Of a stretch of 64,000 nt of DNA, positions 62,058 to 64,000 are shown one piece after another. Positions within the stretch are counted from its first letter, which is position 1; each line of letters opens with the position of its first letter. A program made the translations under genes and the position numbers. The notes beneath the pieces were generated by a model, which was not told the DNA's origin, made no database searches, and saw nothing but the letters and a program-made list of their open reading frames with translations. Location: the NCBI RefSeq assembly GCF_030814715.1, contig NZ_JAUSVO010000001.1, forward strand, positions 1,054,001 to 1,118,000, given 5' to 3'. This DNA is from Kaistia dalseonensis. GTDB lineage: Bacteria > Pseudomonadota > Alphaproteobacteria > Rhizobiales > Kaistiaceae.

Positions 62058-62792
62058 ATGGCAAGCCAAGCCCTGGAACGGATCGCCGCGTCACCCTATG
62101 CGCGGCGCCTGGCGCGCGAGCGCGGTATCAATCTGAGTGGTCGCCGGGGGTCCGGCCCCAATGGCCGCATTGTCGCCGCTGACCTTGAGGCATTCGTCGC
62201 AGCCCCGGTCCCGACACCTGCGACGGCGCCGGTCGCCGCAGCTGAAACCCCAGCGATCAGCCCCCCGTTGGCGACGGCGCCCGCCATCATGGTGGCACGT
62301 CAGGTCTCTGGATTCGCGGCGAGCTTCGATCTCGCGCCGGTGCGTGGCCTGCTTCCGGCGATCGCCGATGTTGCGCCGGACGTGACGGTCGACGATCTCG
62401 TACTGAAGGCGATCGGCCGCGCGCTTCGCGTCGCCGAGGTGCCCGCGGAAACCGTGCTCTGGCGCGACAAGGCAGCGAAGGCCGAGGCGGTGATCCCGCG
62501 CGCCGATGGCCTCTCGCCCTCGCGCATCGCTGCCTTGCGCAGCGGGCTCGAACAGGAGCCGATGCGAGGCGCATCGATCGTCGTCTCGCGCATCCGCGAG
62601 GATGGCATACGCCCCGTCGCGGCAATGCTCGACCCGGATAATGCGCTGCGTCTCACCATCGTTTCGGGGAATAGCGATACGGCCGAAGCCCTGCTCGCCT
62701 TCGACGAGGCGGAGATTACCGACGCGGCGGCAGCGCGCTTCCTCGCTGCCTTGCGCGATTGCCTCGGCAATCCGCTGCGGCTCCTCGTCTAG
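62058..62792 (+). CDS. E2-like protein: peripheral subunit-binding domain plus degenerate acyltransferase core
   Basis: The 244-aa protein begins with an E3/E1-binding domain (SPYARRLARERGINLSGRRG, residues 12-31, to about 46). An Ala/Pro linker and a short 2-oxoacid dehydrogenase acyltransferase-type core follow. The catalytic HxxxDG motif is not visible; the corresponding end reads FDEAEITDAAAARFL. It has no lipoyl domain, that module being on the E1 fusion. The ATG at 62058 is 10 nt after the E1 stop. It probably forms the structural core linking the E1 fusion and E3. Confidence 0.8.
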   Translation: MASQALERIAASPYARRLARERGINLSGRRGSGPNGRIVAADLEAFVAAPVPTPATAPVAAAETPAISPPLATAPAIMVARQVSGFAASFDLAPVRGLLPAIADVAPDVTVDDLVLKAIGRALRVAEVPAETVLWRDKAAKAEAVIPRADGLSPSRIAALRSGLEQEPMRGASIVVSRIREDGIRPVAAMLDPDNALRLTIVSGNSDTAEALLAFDEAEITDAAAARFLAALRDCLGNPLRLLV

Positions 62793-62807
62793 CGAGGAAC
62801 TACACGG

Positions 62808-62844
62808 CATCGCCCTCTCGCGCTTGCGCGGGAGGGGCTCGATG
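62808..62844 (+). terminator. GC-rich hairpin after the E2-like gene
   Basis: CATCG (62808-62812) and CGATG (62840-62844) bracket an inner CGCGC/GCGCG stem, lying between the convergent E2-like and SDR genes. It is a plausible bidirectional terminator. Confidence 0.5.
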
Positions 62845-62879
62845 CGTTGGCAGACGGGCCAGGCCCGTCCGTGCTTGCC

Positions 62880-63659
62880 TCACATCATGTAGCCTGCCGT
62901 CCAGCCACCATCGACGGTCATGATATGGCCGTTGATGTAGCAGCTCTCCGGCGCCGACAGGAACAACACCGCTTCCGCGATCTCGTCGAGCGTTCCGGGA
63001 CGTCCGAGCGGCAGGTGATCCATAAAGGCCTGCGTGCGGGCATGGAACGTGCCGTTCTCGCCATAGAAGAGCTGGCGGGTACCCTCCGTCATGATCGATC
63101 CGGGCGCCACCGCATTGGCGCGCACGCCCTTCGGGCCGAGTTCGAGCGCCATGGATCGCGTCAGGTGGATGATGCCGGCCTTGGCGGCGACGAAGGGACT
63201 CTGCAGCCGCATCGCCGCAAGCCCGACCACCGAGGCGATATTGACGATCCGCCCGCCCTCGCCGCGCGCCAGCATCGGCTTCAGCGCGCTGCGCGTCACC
63301 AGGAACAGCCCATCCAGATCAACGGATATGATGCGGTGCCATTCCTCTGTCGGGAAGGCATCGATATCGACCCGGTGCGCAAACGTGTTCACGCCGGCAT
63401 TGTTGACGAGGATGTCGAGCCGGCCGAAATGCTCCACGGTCTTGGCGACCGCGCTGTCGATCGCGGCTTCGTCGCGTATATCGACCCGGCAAGCCAGGGC
63501 GCGCGGCAAGCCGGCGGCGATCCGTTCGGCATTGGCGATATCGATATCGGCGATCACCACCGCCGCGCCATTGTCTGAAAGGCGGCGCGCAATGGCGCTG
63601 CCAATACCGTTTGCCGCACCGGTCACGAAAGCGACCTTGCCGCCGAGATCACATTGCAT
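62880..63659 (-). CDS. SDR-family protein with Tyr-to-Phe change at the catalytic site
   Basis: The 259-aa Rossmann protein has TGAANGIGS (13-21), NNAGVN and the catalytic Ser (IAS, 141-143). The YxxxK motif reads FVAAK (Phe156, Lys160), so the catalytic Tyr hydroxyl is absent. The rest, including YINGHIMTVDGGW, is intact. It is convergent with the dehydrogenase operon and divergent from the GntR gene at 63844, with an AT-rich operator between. The activity is uncertain. Confidence 0.85.
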   Translation of the reverse strand: MQCDLGGKVAFVTGAANGIGSAIARRLSDNGAAVVIADIDIANAERIAAGLPRALACRVDIRDEAAIDSAVAKTVEHFGRLDILVNNAGVNTFAHRVDIDAFPTEEWHRIISVDLDGLFLVTRSALKPMLARGEGGRIVNIASVVGLAAMRLQSPFVAAKAGIIHLTRSMALELGPKGVRANAVAPGSIMTEGTRQLFYGENGTFHARTQAFMDHLPLGRPGTLDEIAEAVLFLSAPESCYINGHIMTVDGGWTAGYMM

Positions 63660-63696
63660 GGAATTGAGCCTCCCCGGAGCGCTCCATGGCGCCCTT

Positions 63697-63719
63697 TTAT
63701 TATTGTGATAGTATAATCT
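63697..63719. promoter_or_regulatory. AT-rich operator-like site before SDR and GntR genes
   Basis: TTATTATTGTGATAGTATAAT lies between the divergent SDR and GntR genes. Its TATTGT-N-ATA-N-TA part aligns with the site at 49765-49783. It may be the autoregulatory site of the GntR protein that begins at 63844. Confidence 0.45.
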
Positions 63720-63843
63720 TTAGCGCCAGCGTGGCAATATCCGCGCGGTGTATTGCCGGCTTGGTGTCGCCCTATGGCAGCGGGCTCATGTCGGCTAGGA
63801 TGAGGGACGAATCCGGCTCCGTGCCGGTCCAGCGAGGACAGCG

Positions 63844-64000
63844 GTGAAAGAGACGGCGAGAGAGCACGAAGACGAATTGGAGCCGAAAGCTGCGGTGAGC
63901 CGTGACGTGGATGAGAGCGATGGCGCCGCGCTTGCGCTGCTGCCTGCCCGCCCGCTTTCGCGCGATGATGGCCCGCTCTATCGCCAGCTCACCGAACTCC
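63844..64000 (+). CDS. GntR-family transcriptional regulator (N-terminal part, cut by window edge)
   Basis: The 52 visible residues start at GTG 63844 (CGAGGA upstream) with a charged, disordered-looking tail. They end with RDDGPLYRQLTEL, the typical beginning of a GntR winged helix. The effector domain is outside the window. The AT-rich sites found at five promoters in this part of the window make it a candidate regulator of the local genes. Confidence 0.75.
   Translation, partial: MKETAREHEDELEPKAAVSRDVDESDGAALALLPARPLSRDDGPLYRQLTEL

Overview
The window is about 64 kb of GC-rich, densely packed DNA. It reads like a catabolic-transport region of a Hyphomicrobiales-type (Rhizobiales) alphaproteobacterium. 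The evidence is strong GC3 bias, ATGA/TGATG-coupled operons, a rhizobial-style divergent dctA-dctBD locus, many ABC uptake systems, and GntR, RpiR and LacI repressors beside the genes they probably control. I see no tRNA, rRNA, CRISPR array, transposase or phage gene. The genus cannot be fixed from this sequence alone.

Layout. (1) 1-10.4 kb: a carbohydrate-type uptake and processing locus. It has an RpiR repressor, a divergent minus-strand operon (two unknown small proteins and the start of an ABC ATPase), and a plus-strand run of a 5-formyl-THF cyclo-ligase-like protein, binding protein, two permeases, PfkB kinase, SIS-domain protein, YjbQ and a nucleoside phosphorylase-like protein. Between the binding protein and the first permease lie a duplicated 142-bp repeat and a relic of a permease N-terminus. 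(2) 10.4-31.1 kb: a probable N-heterocycle/cyclic-amide degradation regulon. It holds RidA, a NIPSNAP protein, a cyclic amidohydrolase, two nitrilase-fold amidases, a Rieske oxygenase and its reductase, a DapA-like aldolase, a NitT/TauT-type ABC importer, SDRs, a TRZ/ATZ-type deaminase and a two-subunit xanthine-dehydrogenase-type hydroxylase. Two GntR repressors are present, and variants of the palindrome ATTGGTATACCAAT occur at nearly every promoter. (3) 31.3-36.1 kb: dctA and dctBD, with a readable sigma-54 promoter and two DctD-type enhancer palindromes. (4) 36.2-49.7 kb: sugar-acid and hydroxyacid catabolism. It includes an Ldh-type oxidoreductase, two D-isomer 2-hydroxyacid dehydrogenases, a GntR regulator with TGTTAACA sites, a CUT1 ABC importer, two enolase-superfamily dehydratase-like enzymes, an HpcH/HpaI aldolase, an SDR and a split transketolase. 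(5) 49.9-58.9 kb: a polar-amino-acid-type ABC importer without an ATPase, then a LacI regulator and a complete ribose-type ABC importer with an SDR and an aldose epimerase. (6) 58.9-64 kb: a degenerate SDR, a single-chain E1alpha-E1beta-lipoyl fusion, a small E2-like protein without its catalytic motif, another SDR and the start of a GntR regulator.

How the parts work together. Sections 2, 4, 5 and 6 each pair an importer or pathway with a local repressor. AT-rich TTATAATA palindromes at five promoters between 36 and 64 kb suggest a second shared regulon for sections 4-6. Many enzymes keep the family fold but have changed catalytic residues: the PfkB GAGD aspartate, the nitrilase lysine, the amidohydrolase HxH, the DapA tyrosine and several SDR YxxxK motifs. 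Exact substrates therefore cannot be assigned from homology.

The most novel-looking items are the N-heterocycle regulon and the rearranged thiamine-dependent dehydrogenase complex.
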